From: Bacteroidales bacterium
Lineage (GTDB): Bacteria; Bacteroidota; Bacteroidia; Bacteroidales; F082
Direction: 5' to 3'
Assembly (NCBI GenBank): GCA_017428285.1
Contig: JAFRRE010000159.1
Span: forward strand, 1-64,000
Length of the DNA: 64,000 bases
Shown here in pieces: positions 9,042-17,093 of this stretch. The position numbers and the translations under genes were made by a program. The notes beneath the pieces were generated by a model that ran no database searches, was not told the DNA's origin, and was given only the letters and a program-made list of their open reading frames with translations. The number at the start of each line of letters is the position of its first letter. The first letter of the stretch is position 1.

Positions 9042-10646
9042 TTAAAAGCCGAAGCTGAACCAATACCAGAACTTGTTTTCCATTTCCTTCCAAGCTTGGC
9101 GCGTTGAGGCGGCGAAGTCGGAGGTGTATTGGTTGAGGATTTCGGTGGCTTCCTTGTTATTGCCTTCAGCAAGCAAGGCTTTTGCCCTTTCTTCAACGGC
9201 GGGAATCTCATCGAAAGCCTTTTGCTCAAAACGGTTGGCGGTACCAAGAAGCGTCTGTTTGGTGCGCCCCCATTGCACGGTGGCCAACTTGTTGGCCTTG
9301 CGGTAATGCCATACCCAAGCCTCATCGCGGTAACGCAGTTGACCACATTTGTCGAAGCCTTCGGGCAAAGAAGTGGAACCTGAGAAAATGGGAATACGTG
9401 GGCTTTGTCCTGGGTTGTCGCAGGCCATCCAGCAGATGGCGCCGATTTCATCGGGCATCCAGTCGCGGCATTGGATGATATGGTGGTAGCTGCTCCATGC
9501 TACAGCCACGGTGCGTTGGAAGTTGATGGTGCTAGGAGCGAGATAATTAATGGTGTTCATCATGGCGCTACTCACCCAGGGGTTGGCTACGGGGCTGATG
9601 ATGGTGTCTTCGACCACCGAGCCGTCATCTTGGCGTTTCTTTGCGACCATCTTTATGTTGCGGGTCATGTCCATGTCGGTGCCTTCGTAGGTGCTACGGA
9701 AGAGTTCCATCACCTTGCGAACGTCGACGTTTTCATCGGGTTTTACCGAGAAGGGTAGCTCGGGCATGTCGCGGTTGAGGTTCAGTGAGGGTGCCAGCTG
9801 GCTGAGGATGAAGAATTCGCGGTCGCTGTAGTTCTTGCCGCCGCCATAGGAAGCGCGGAAAGCCTTCCAGAAGATGAAGTCGCCCTTGCCATCCCAGAGG
9901 CCATATTTCTTCGCTACAGTCTCACAGTTGTCGGAGCAATAAAAGTCTTTGCTCTTGCGCTCAAGTTTGCCTATACGGGCAATATTGGCCGAAACGCCCA
10001 CTTCATCGTCGGGGATGCGTTTGGCGGCCCACACGCCGCCGATTTTATCGGGACCTTCTCCGAGGATTTCCATTTGCCAGACTTCGTTCTTGTCGGCAAT
10101 GGTGATGCATTCACCACCGTCACCATAGCCGTATTCTTTCACCAGTTTGCCAATGAGTTGTATGGCATCGCGGGCATTGTCGCAGCGCATCAAGGCCACG
10201 CGTTCCAGTTCCTCAATCATGAACATGCCTTTGTTGTTGACCAAGGTGTCAGGACCTGAGAAAGTGGTTTCGCCGATGGCCAATTGTTTCTCGTTGAGGC
10301 AAGGGTAAGCAGTGTTGAGATAAGCGTAAGTGTGTGCCACTTGTGGGATTTCGCCAGCCAGTTCCACCTTGCGGTTGTCGAAGGGGTCTTCGGTGTGCAT
10401 GGTGCCTTTGTAGACTTTATGCATCTCGCCCTTTTCGTGGTCGGCGGCGGGTTCCCAGCGCATCCAGGTGCGGTAGCGGCCGTCGCAAGTGTGGGAGGTG
10501 ATGACTGAGCCGTCGGTGGAGGCTTTTTTGCCCACCATGATGCTGGTGCAATTGGCGCCAACGAGGCGCTCGTTTTCATCTTGTGCCATCGTGTTCAGAC
10601 CGATGAGCAGAAGAGCAGATAGGAGTAATGATTTGAATTTAAGCAT
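9042..10646 (-). CDS. Peptidase family C69 dipeptidase
   Basis: A 534-residue exported Ntn-type hydrolase. The start chosen (10646) gives a proper signal peptide (MLKFKSLLLSALLLIGLNTM-AQ); the longer open frame upstream runs through a palindromic repeat and is not credible. The family hallmark follows: GANCTSIMVGKKASTDGS, with Cys33 as the expected nucleophile and the conserved STDGS. Further C69 features include EVWQMEILG and VSANIARIG. C69 (PepD-like) enzymes cleave dipeptides. The signal peptide puts this one in the periplasm or on the surface, consistent with a peptide-fermenting lifestyle (inference). Confidence 0.9.
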   Translation of the reverse strand: MLKFKSLLLSALLLIGLNTMAQDENERLVGANCTSIMVGKKASTDGSVITSHTCDGRYRTWMRWEPAADHEKGEMHKVYKGTMHTEDPFDNRKVELAGEIPQVAHTYAYLNTAYPCLNEKQLAIGETTFSGPDTLVNNKGMFMIEELERVALMRCDNARDAIQLIGKLVKEYGYGDGGECITIADKNEVWQMEILGEGPDKIGGVWAAKRIPDDEVGVSANIARIGKLERKSKDFYCSDNCETVAKKYGLWDGKGDFIFWKAFRASYGGGKNYSDREFFILSQLAPSLNLNRDMPELPFSVKPDENVDVRKVMELFRSTYEGTDMDMTRNIKMVAKKRQDDGSVVEDTIISPVANPWVSSAMMNTINYLAPSTINFQRTVAVAWSSYHHIIQCRDWMPDEIGAICWMACDNPGQSPRIPIFSGSTSLPEGFDKCGQLRYRDEAWVWHYRKANKLATVQWGRTKQTLLGTANRFEQKAFDEIPAVEERAKALLAEGNNKEATEILNQYTSDFAASTRQAWKEMENKFWYWFSFGF

Positions 10647-10672
10647 GATAAAGCAGAATTGATAATTGAATC

Positions 10673-10698
10673 GGCCCTTCGACAAGCTCAGGGACCTT
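10673..10698. repeat. REP-like element, family CCCTTCGACAAGCTCAGGG
   Basis: A 26-base element whose core is CCCTTCGACAAGCTCAGGG, followed by ACC. The same element recurs twice, in opposite orientations, at 44850-44918. It lies in the leader of the C69 dipeptidase gene, between its start codon and a minus-strand -7-like box (TATTTTTG, 10718-10725). Confidence 0.8.
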
Positions 10699-10767
10699 AA
10701 CTTTTGTTTTAGAAGTCCAAAAATAGGAAAGAAAACGGTAGGTTTTGATGTTTTGGAATAAAAAGAT

Positions 10768-11991
10768 TCATTCCCAGAACAATTCCTCAGCGACTCCATC
10801 GGCGAAGAGCATCTGCTTGTCGGTGAGGTAGAGGAATTCTCTTGTCTGTGAGAGCCTACCTTGGGCAATCAAAGGTTGGGCATGTTGTTCACAGTAAGAA
10901 GAAAACCTTTCGCCCATCTCGCGTTTGAGCCATTTCAGGTCGATGCCCCAATGGGTGCGCAAGCGGAGCATGACGTATTCATCGTATTGCTGCTCGGGAG
11001 TTAATCGTTCAATCTCTGATACTGGATCTTGGACACGCTTTGCGTCATTGCGAGGAGGAACGACGAAGCAATCCAGGCATGGAGCTTTTGTTTCTGGATT
11101 GCTTCGTTCCTCGCAATGACGTGATGCGGCAGAGAAAACTTCACAGTAACGTTCAACACTGGAAACATTCCATTGCCGTGAGGTCCCATCGTAGGAATGC
11201 GCCGAAGGCCCGAAGCCTGCATATGGTGTCCCAAACCAATAACTGGCATTGTGCTTGGAATGCATGCCACGACGGCAGAAATTGGAAATCTCGTAATGCA
11301 GATAGCCGTTTTCGGCGGCACGTTGGCATAGGATTTCATAATCGCGTAAGGCATCTTCCTCGCTGACGGGTTGCACTTTTCCCAATTCGATTTGTTTGGT
11401 CAAAATGGCATTGGGTTCCAAGGTGAGTGCGTATGCTGAGAGGTGAGGGAGTTCCAATGCAAAAAAGAGGTCCAGATTCTTGTTCCATTGCTCTGCATTG
11501 GAGGTGGGCAAACCATAAATCAAATCAATGCTGATGTTGCTAAACCCTGCCTGTTTTGCCCAGTCGAGGCATTGTTGGGCATGTTGTGAGTCGTGGCGAC
11601 GGCTTAAGTATTTCAGGTCGTTGTCGAAGAAGCTCTGGATGCCGATGCTGAGTCGGTTGACACCGATCTTGCGTAGACCTTCGAGGTATTCCAATGACAG
11701 CGTGTCAGGGTTGGCCTCAAGGGTGATTTCGGGGTCTTTCACGACAGGATAGGTAGCATTAATAAGGTTCAGAAGTTCGCCAATTTCCTTTTTGGAAAGC
11801 AGCGAAGGCGTGCCGCCACCGAAATATATCGTATTGACGGCATCGCCTTGCAAATAGTCTTTCCGCGATACAATCTCAGCCTTCAATGTCTCCAAAAGCA
11901 GTTCTTTCAGCTTCAAGGAAGGGATGGAGTAGAAGCCACAGTAGGCGCATTTCGAATTGCAAAAAGGAATGTGAATGTAGATGCCAGCCAT
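10768..11991 (-). CDS. hemW: HemW-like radical SAM protein with an in-frame repeat insertion
   Basis: A 407-residue radical-SAM protein. The start MAGIYIHIPFC and the cluster motif C11-NSK-C15-AY-C18 are diagnostic of HemW, the CPO-like haem chaperone/radical SAM group. YFGGGTPSLL and the ANPDTLS stretch follow as expected. Residues about 286-320 are foreign: they are encoded by a palindromic genomic repeat (11043-11121) and contain the peptides HCEERSNP and CLDCFVVPPRND. Family members pass directly from the YCE-region to the EQQYDEYVMLRLRTHWG region here. The frame is kept through the insert, so the protein is probably still made. It follows the FG-GAP/T9SS gene and precedes the C69 gene on the same strand. 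Confidence 0.9.
   Translation of the reverse strand: MAGIYIHIPFCNSKCAYCGFYSIPSLKLKELLLETLKAEIVSRKDYLQGDAVNTIYFGGGTPSLLSKKEIGELLNLINATYPVVKDPEITLEANPDTLSLEYLEGLRKIGVNRLSIGIQSFFDNDLKYLSRRHDSQHAQQCLDWAKQAGFSNISIDLIYGLPTSNAEQWNKNLDLFFALELPHLSAYALTLEPNAILTKQIELGKVQPVSEEDALRDYEILCQRAAENGYLHYEISNFCRRGMHSKHNASYWFGTPYAGFGPSAHSYDGTSRQWNVSSVERYCEVFSAASRHCEERSNPETKAPCLDCFVVPPRNDAKRVQDPVSEIERLTPEQQYDEYVMLRLRTHWGIDLKWLKREMGERFSSYCEQHAQPLIAQGRLSQTREFLYLTDKQMLFADGVAEELFWE
11043..11121. repeat. Palindromic repeat inserted inside hemW
   Basis: The left arm (11043-11076) and right arm (11094-11121) are inverted copies sharing the blocks CGTCATTGCGAGGA, ACGA and AGCAATCCAG. The left arm carries two additional 3-base insertions relative to the right, both of which preserve the reading frame. 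The loop is about 17 bases. Repeats of the type GGATTGCTTCG...CTCGCAATGACG are known to be scattered through many bacterial genomes; here one lies in coding sequence. Confidence 0.85.
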
Positions 11992-12004
11992 AGTGCAAAA
12001 TTAT

Positions 12005-12032
12005 AAAAAGTTCCGCAATTGCGGAACTTTTT
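12005..12032 (-). terminator. Perfect palindromic terminator after the FG-GAP gene
   Basis: A 28-base perfect palindrome (AAAAAGTTCCGCAA and its complement). On the minus strand it follows the stop of the FG-GAP/T9SS gene and ends in TTTTT. It lies 13 bases upstream of the hemW start. Confidence 0.75.
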
Positions 12033-12064
12033 AGTTTAAGGTTTGGAATATAGAGATATGGCTT

Positions 12065-14038
12065 TTACTTTTTGACGACCAGTTTGATAGTTTTTTCTCC
12101 TTCATTGGTTTTGAGACAGATGGAATAGATGCCGTTTTGCAGGGGACTGATGTCGATAGCCTCAAAGCCTTTGTTGATGCTCAGTACCTTTTGTCCAACG
12201 ATGTTGAACAACTCAACTTTCAGGATGCCCTTGCCTTCAACACGGAGTATGTCTTTTGCGGGATTTGGGTAGATGCAACTTTGTCCCAAATGTTCATTGA
12301 CTTCATCGGGAATCCACATTGCTTCAATGGTTTCACTCATCGCCTCACATTCGTCGCTATACACGGCGTTGATATAATAAAGGTGGGTCTCGTAAGCATC
12401 TCCGAAGTCATCATCGTTAAAATACGTATAGTCAGCGGGAAGCGTAGCTACCAGCTCATCATCTCGATAAACCTGGAGCGCTATCAAGTCGCCCGTAGAG
12501 GTTTCCGAAGGAAGGTCCCAAAACAATCCAATATAGAAATAATCACCGCCTGTTTCCCATGTTAGGTTTTCAATAGGATAACATTGAACCGGAGCGGTTT
12601 CTTCACGAATCCATCCCATACGGTCGTTGCTGCCCTTGTAAGTTCCGAAAACGAGATCCTTAACAGACTGGTTCAAAGCGTATGCGGTGACGTACACGGG
12701 GTCGTCGGGTGAGAAGTTCTGGACATAGGTCAAGGTGACCAGCTCCAACAGGCCGTCGCCGTCGATGTCGCCGAAGTTGGCCCCGTTCATGTAAGAGAGG
12801 CCTTGTGGGCGAAGAGGGAAGCCGTTGGTCACCTCGGTGCCGTCCATCTCCCAAGCTCGGATGTAGCCCAAGCCTCCCTCCATCAGGTTGAAGTCGGTGA
12901 TGATTTCGTTTTCGCCGTCGCCGTCGATGTCGGCCACCGCGACGAAGCCTTCAATGCCTGCACTTAGGTTGAGTGGGAAGCCAGGTGCCACGTTGCCATC
13001 GGCATCATATTGGTAGAACACATTGCCTTCACCAGACATACCCATGAAGATAGCGTGGTTGTCGCCGTTTTCCACCACGGTCGGAGCAGAATAGGTCCAA
13101 CTTGAAACGGGTTTGGGCCAGCCTTCACGGTATTCACCCGTGTGGGCGTTGCGGATGTAATGGTGTGGATTGTCGCCATGGCAGGCTCCGACAAGGTTCC
13201 ATTCGCCGTTGCCGTCGAGGTCGACTATGAGCGGCGATTGGTAGGAATACTTGTAAGCTTCTTGACTATCAATTGTATAAATCACCTCGCCTGTATGGCT
13301 GACGCAGTAGAGTGCTGAGGTGGTTGCAGTGAAAAACTCCAAGAAGCCGTTACCGTCAAGATCGGCTAAGGTGGGCGTAAAAGAAGGTGTCGAAGGCATC
13401 TCGAAGGGGAAGCCAGGGAGTTCTTCGCCTTGCAGGTTCCAGACATGGATGCCTGCGGAGATGCCGGCCGAGGCTTTTCCACGGCCGTTGAAGATGATTT
13501 CCAACAAGCCGTCATTGTTGATGTCGGCCAAGACTGGGGCGCAGATGAGCGGGTCGTTGTTGGTGACAGTGGCCAGCAGGATGTTGCCCGAAGCATCGAA
13601 GACATTGAGGCCGCCACGGGCGTTGCCGTATGCGGTGAGTGCCACGACTTCGAGGATGCCGTCATTGTTGATGTCGCCGACGGCAGCAGGATATTGTGCC
13701 ATGCCGCCTACAAGGGCCTGTGTCCAAAGCACGTTGCCTTGTCCGTCGATGACGTTGATTTGCTCGTTGTGACAGAGGATGATTTCATCGGCGCCGTCGT
13801 TGTTGAGGTCAGCCAAGGCCAAACCTCGCATAGGTTTGTAGGTGGTGTTGGAGCCGAAACTCAAGGGGAAGCCAGGCATGGGGTTCAGTCCATCGCGGCT
13901 TGCCGGAGGTAGTTGAGTGTATACGGTTTCGGTTTGGATGATGCCGTCTTCGTCGATGAAAGCTCGTGTGGCAGGTTGCTGTGCAGCCAAGCCTAATGAA
14001 AGGGTGAAGAGGGCAAACAACAGTAGTGTCTTTTTCAT
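12065..14038 (-). CDS. FG-GAP/VCBS-repeat protein with T9SS sorting domain
   Basis: A 657-residue secreted protein. The signal peptide (MKKTLLLFALFTLSLGLAAQ) is followed by a beta-propeller-type region with at least seven calcium-loop motifs of the D-x-N/D-x-D-G form (DLNNDGADE, DINNDGILE, DINNDGLLE, DLDGNGFLE, DLDGNGEWN, DIDGDGENE, DIDGDGLLE). A fibronectin-like segment follows (about 495-580). The end is a type A T9SS sorting domain (IYPNPAKDILRVEG ... LFNIVGQKV ... NGIYSICLKT ... KLVVKK). It is expected to be exported by Sec, then by T9SS, and attached to the cell surface. Similar folds bind sugars or other proteins; the ligand here is unknown. Confidence 0.9.
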   Translation of the reverse strand: MKKTLLLFALFTLSLGLAAQQPATRAFIDEDGIIQTETVYTQLPPASRDGLNPMPGFPLSFGSNTTYKPMRGLALADLNNDGADEIILCHNEQINVIDGQGNVLWTQALVGGMAQYPAAVGDINNDGILEVVALTAYGNARGGLNVFDASGNILLATVTNNDPLICAPVLADINNDGLLEIIFNGRGKASAGISAGIHVWNLQGEELPGFPFEMPSTPSFTPTLADLDGNGFLEFFTATTSALYCVSHTGEVIYTIDSQEAYKYSYQSPLIVDLDGNGEWNLVGACHGDNPHHYIRNAHTGEYREGWPKPVSSWTYSAPTVVENGDNHAIFMGMSGEGNVFYQYDADGNVAPGFPLNLSAGIEGFVAVADIDGDGENEIITDFNLMEGGLGYIRAWEMDGTEVTNGFPLRPQGLSYMNGANFGDIDGDGLLELVTLTYVQNFSPDDPVYVTAYALNQSVKDLVFGTYKGSNDRMGWIREETAPVQCYPIENLTWETGGDYFYIGLFWDLPSETSTGDLIALQVYRDDELVATLPADYTYFNDDDFGDAYETHLYYINAVYSDECEAMSETIEAMWIPDEVNEHLGQSCIYPNPAKDILRVEGKGILKVELFNIVGQKVLSINKGFEAIDISPLQNGIYSICLKTNEGEKTIKLVVKK

Positions 14039-14064
14039 AATTGTTTGTTTTAATCAATCAAAAA

Positions 14065-14105
14065 GGCCGTTTCATTTGCCGGAATCACCAGCGAATGAAA
14101 CGGCC
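14065..14105 (-). terminator. Terminator of the aquaporin gene
   Basis: A perfect 12-base stem (GGCCGTTTCATT, 14065-14076, with AATGAAACGGCC, 14094-14105) around a 17-base loop. On the minus strand it is followed by TTTTT. Confidence 0.85.
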
Positions 14106-14138
14106 AGTAGTTTTTGTAGTTAGCCTATTTAGCAAAGA

Positions 14139-14867
14139 TTATTTCTCTTTTTTGCAGCAACCGCCGAGGCACTTGTAGACCAGTCCTGCGAGGCAGGCAC
14201 CGACAAGCGGGGCAACGATGAAGAGCCACACTTGACCCATGGCACTCCATTCGCCGCACTTCGAGAACAGGGCAACGCCAAGCGAACGGGCAGGGTTGAC
14301 CGAAGTGTTGGTCAGCGGGATGCTGATGAGGTGGATGAGTACAAGGGTGAGACCGATGGCCAGACCACCGAATTTGCCGTTGGCATGACGTTCATCGGTG
14401 ACACCGAGGATGACCATCAGGAACACGAAGGTCAAAAGTGCTTCAACAAGGAAGGCACCAACAGTGGAAATGGCTTGATAACCTGTTTCAGGGCCGCCGC
14501 AAGCTTTTTGGAAGGCTTCGCCAAAGCCGTTGGAAGCAAAGACACCAGTAGCACCACCACCGATGGCATTCCAAATCACGAGGAGCAAAGCACCGGCAAT
14601 GATACCACCGATGAATTGTGCGAGCCAATAGACAAGCATTTCCTTTAAGCTCATGCGGCCGTTAACGAAGACACCGAAACTGACGGCGGGATTGAGGTGG
14701 GCACCTGAGATGTGGCCGATGCCGTAGGCCATAGCTACCACGGTGAGACCGAATGCGATAGCTACGCCAAGGAAACCTACATGGCCAAACAAAGCGGTAC
14801 CGCAACCGCCAAATACCAAAACGAATGTGCCGAACAATTCGGCGAAAAACTTGTTACTTGTTTTCAT
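14139..14867 (-). CDS. aqpZ: Aquaporin (MIP family, AqpZ-like)
   Basis: A 242-residue inner-membrane channel with six transmembrane helices and the two half-helix NPA boxes that meet in the pore: GAHLNPAVSFG after helix 2 and TSVNPARSLG after helix 5. The Arg after the second NPA is the selectivity-filter Arg. The length and the AEL-FGTF-LV-GG start match bacterial AqpZ, a water channel used in osmotic adjustment. Residues lining the filter were not examined closely enough to exclude glycerol transport. The C-terminus (KCLGGCCKKEK) is Cys- and Lys-rich. The gene is monocistronic, with its own promoter and terminator. Confidence 0.95.
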   Translation of the reverse strand: MKTSNKFFAELFGTFVLVFGGCGTALFGHVGFLGVAIAFGLTVVAMAYGIGHISGAHLNPAVSFGVFVNGRMSLKEMLVYWLAQFIGGIIAGALLLVIWNAIGGGATGVFASNGFGEAFQKACGGPETGYQAISTVGAFLVEALLTFVFLMVILGVTDERHANGKFGGLAIGLTLVLIHLISIPLTNTSVNPARSLGVALFSKCGEWSAMGQVWLFIVAPLVGACLAGLVYKCLGGCCKKEK

Positions 14868-14952
14868 AACGTTTTAATTTTAAGTTAGTTATTAGTTGGT
14901 TTGATAATGTTGCCTTTTTCGTTGTCCCTTGACAAGATTCTTTTGGGACACT

Positions 14953-14983
14953 GCAAATGTACAAAATATTCTGTGGTAGGCAA
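14953..14983 (-). promoter_or_regulatory. Aquaporin promoter
   Basis: On the minus strand, TTG (14981-14983), a 19-base spacer and TACATTTGC (14953-14961), a full match to the Bacteroidetes consensus. Confidence 0.75.
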
Positions 14984-15130
14984 TATTTTTCAAAAAATAT
15001 CGAATAAAACAGGAGATGATTTTCTATCCTTTTTTCAGAAATAATCTATATACCATCACGAAAAACATCTTTATTTAACATATTGATAATCAATTATGTA
15101 ATAATTTTGTGGAAAAAAAAAGTAAAATTG

Positions 15131-15163
15131 TTGTAAAATATCACAAAAAAGCCATATTTTTGC
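15131..15163 (+). promoter_or_regulatory. Promoter of the small exported protein gene
   Basis: TTG (15131-15133), a 21-base spacer, then TATTTTTGC (15155-15163), a perfect -7 element in a very AT-rich context. Confidence 0.75.
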
Positions 15164-15258
15164 AGCATAATTCATATTTAGAGCAATCTATATATGAAAG
15201 TATGAAAGTCCAAAAAGGGCATCAATAAATAAACAAATATAGAAAGGAAACAATACAA

Positions 15259-15540
15259 ATGAAAAAGAGAATCATTAGCGTTATGGCCGTTTTGGCAATG
15301 CTGTGTGGTCCAACGATGATGCAAAGTGTTATGGCGCAGAACATTTTTGACAACGATGAGGCATTGGAAAAGAGTTTGCGTGGCGGAGTTAGTGCGTCGG
15401 AGAATGATCTTAATAGTGTCTCTATCCACGATGATGAAATTTCCATGGAAAACTACGCGCCTTTGAGCAGTGGAATCCTTGTTTTGGGCTGCCTTGGCGG
15501 TGCTTATCTTATTGGAAAAAGAAAGAAGGAGCAAGAATAA
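15259..15540 (+). CDS. Small signal-peptide protein with C-terminal membrane tail
   Basis: A 93-residue protein I cannot assign to a named family. It has three parts. An N-terminal signal peptide (about 1-26, ending SVMA-Q) is followed by a short acidic, polar core of about 40 residues (EALEKSLRGGVSASENDLN...DDEISMENY). A C-terminal hydrophobic helix then begins at a Pro and ends in a basic tail (APLSSGILVLGCLGGAYLIG, then KRKKEQE). The last part has the motif-helix-basic layout of exosortase or rhombosortase sorting signals, though the motif is not PEP. It has a strong promoter and leader. A terminator-like hairpin separates it from the efflux genes. Confidence 0.75.
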   Translation: MKKRIISVMAVLAMLCGPTMMQSVMAQNIFDNDEALEKSLRGGVSASENDLNSVSIHDDEISMENYAPLSSGILVLGCLGGAYLIGKRKKEQE

Positions 15541-15668
15541 CTCCTAATCACTTCGATTGTCTTTCTGCGGTTTTACGCTTTTAGTTTTCTGTTTTATAGA
15601 TTTAATCGACAGAAATAGCGATAGCTATGCTGTGTTTGCATAGTTAATGAAGTTAATGAAATTGTTTT

Positions 15669-15710
15669 ATCCAGGTTAAGTTGATTTTATTAACTGATCT
15701 GGATTTTTTT
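15669..15710 (+). terminator. Probable terminator after the small exported protein gene
   Basis: ATCCAG (15669-15674) pairs with CTGGAT (15699-15704). TTAA-containing inner arms extend the stem, and a run of T residues follows. The stem is imperfect and ends 15 bases before the next start codon. Confidence 0.5.
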
Positions 15711-15724
15711 AATTAATATAAAAT

Positions 15725-17026
15725 ATGACAAGACGCATAACAATACTAACCTTTTTCCTCTTAATATTGGCATGCTCTGTCATGTCACAGGAAAGCCAAT
15801 CTTATCGTTTTTCATTGGAGGAATGCCTGCGTTTTGCTGTAGCAAACAGCTACGAGCGCAAATCAATGGAGTTGACAGGCAAGTCGTTGGAGACAACCTA
15901 CAAGCAATCAAAACAGCAAAGACTTCCCAACTTAAGCGCCTCGATTGGACAAAACCTGTCGAACAACGAAAACGGTTGGTCCACTTCAGGCAATGTTGGT
16001 GTAGGATCCTCTGTGACTATCTATCAGGGTGGCAACATCAACAATACTATTGAGCAGAGCCGCCTAAACGTGGAGCGTAACGAAGTGCAGTTGGAACGAT
16101 ACGACAACCAGCTTGCCACTCAGATTTTGCAGAGTTTCCTAACCATTCTCGGCAACCAGGAACTGTTGAATTACCAACTCGAAGTGCTCAACACTAGCCG
16201 CGAGCAGGTGAAGCAAGGACGTGTGCGTCATAATGTGGGTACTATTCTCGAAAGCGACCTGCTGTTGCTCGAGGCGCAATACTACAGTGATTCGAACAAC
16301 GTAGTCGACACGCGCATTAATATTGAGAACAATTTGCTGGATTTGAAGGTGCTGCTTTCGATGAACCCGACAGACAATTTGGAGATCGTCACCCCGAATA
16401 CCGACAACCTGGATGACCTGAAGGATTCATTGCCTTCAGAAGAAGAAACCGTTAATCTCGCCATGGAATATATGCCCGACTTGCGCATGAGCGACTATGA
16501 CATTCGTTTGGCCGAGAAGAGCGTCGACATGGCGCGAGGCAATTACTTCCCTTCCATCTCTGCCAATGCGAATGTAGGCATGGGTGTACTGTCGTTCGAT
16601 TCTGATGGCAACTCGAAATGGTATGGTAAGCCGACAGAATCAGCAGGCATTTCGATGAGCATCCCGATTTACAGTCGTGGTCAAACTAAAGCCAACGTGA
16701 AAAAGAGTCGCATTGCCTTGGAGCAAGCCCAGTTGGATTATGAACAATCGGCTCTTGCGGTGCGCCAAACCGTTGTGCAAGCCTACCGTAATGTGATTTC
16801 TGCTTACAATGCCTATAAGGTCTCACAAGTCAAAGAAAACGCATACAGCAAGAGTTTCAATGCTTACAACATCCAGTATCAGTATGGTGCCATTACGACG
16901 GTGGAACTGCTGCAACAACAGAACAATTATCTGAACGCCCTTAATTCGTATATCCAGAACAAGTATTCTTTGCTGATGAAACGCAAGATTCTGGACGTGT
17001 ATATGGGCAAACAAATAGAGTTGTAG
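15725..17026 (+). CDS. TolC-family outer-membrane efflux protein
   Basis: A 433-residue outer-membrane channel with a signal peptide (cleavage near VMSQ). The mature protein shows the TolC two-fold pattern: SLEECLRFAVANSYERKS at the start, a long helical hairpin with a Gln/Asn-rich turn, and the second repeat beginning near SEEETVNLAMEYMPDLR. The ending is LNSYIQNKYSLLMKRKILDV-like, as in Bacteroidetes OEP proteins. TolC proteins form the exit duct for tripartite pumps. Adaptor, ATPase and permease genes follow at once, so this is the outer-membrane part of the MacAB-like system encoded here. Confidence 0.9.
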   Translation: MTRRITILTFFLLILACSVMSQESQSYRFSLEECLRFAVANSYERKSMELTGKSLETTYKQSKQQRLPNLSASIGQNLSNNENGWSTSGNVGVGSSVTIYQGGNINNTIEQSRLNVERNEVQLERYDNQLATQILQSFLTILGNQELLNYQLEVLNTSREQVKQGRVRHNVGTILESDLLLLEAQYYSDSNNVVDTRINIENNLLDLKVLLSMNPTDNLEIVTPNTDNLDDLKDSLPSEEETVNLAMEYMPDLRMSDYDIRLAEKSVDMARGNYFPSISANANVGMGVLSFDSDGNSKWYGKPTESAGISMSIPIYSRGQTKANVKKSRIALEQAQLDYEQSALAVRQTVVQAYRNVISAYNAYKVSQVKENAYSKSFNAYNIQYQYGAITTVELLQQQNNYLNALNSYIQNKYSLLMKRKILDVYMGKQIEL

Positions 17027-17033
17027 GTATAGA

Positions 17034-17063
17034 GTTGTAGGGCTGTCACACCGTGGCAGCCGC
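17034..17063. repeat. Hairpin repeat, GGGCTGTCACACCGTGGCAGC family
   Basis: GGCTGTCAC, loop ACC, GTGGCAGCC form a 9-pair stem with one G-U pair. It is the same family as the array at 41594-41721. Here it lies between the TolC and adaptor genes and could damp or stabilise the operon message. Confidence 0.75.
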
Positions 17064-17093
17064 AAGAAGAACGAAAATCGAATAATACGATAT

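Larger units (their letters stand above)
14868..15258. other. 391-base divergent intergenic region
   Basis: This gap lies between the divergent aquaporin and small exported protein genes. It holds the two outward-facing promoters and about 170 bases of very AT-rich sequence between them. I see no open frame, tRNA or obvious structured RNA in it. The + strand leader of the small-protein gene is about 90 bases long. Confidence 0.7.
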
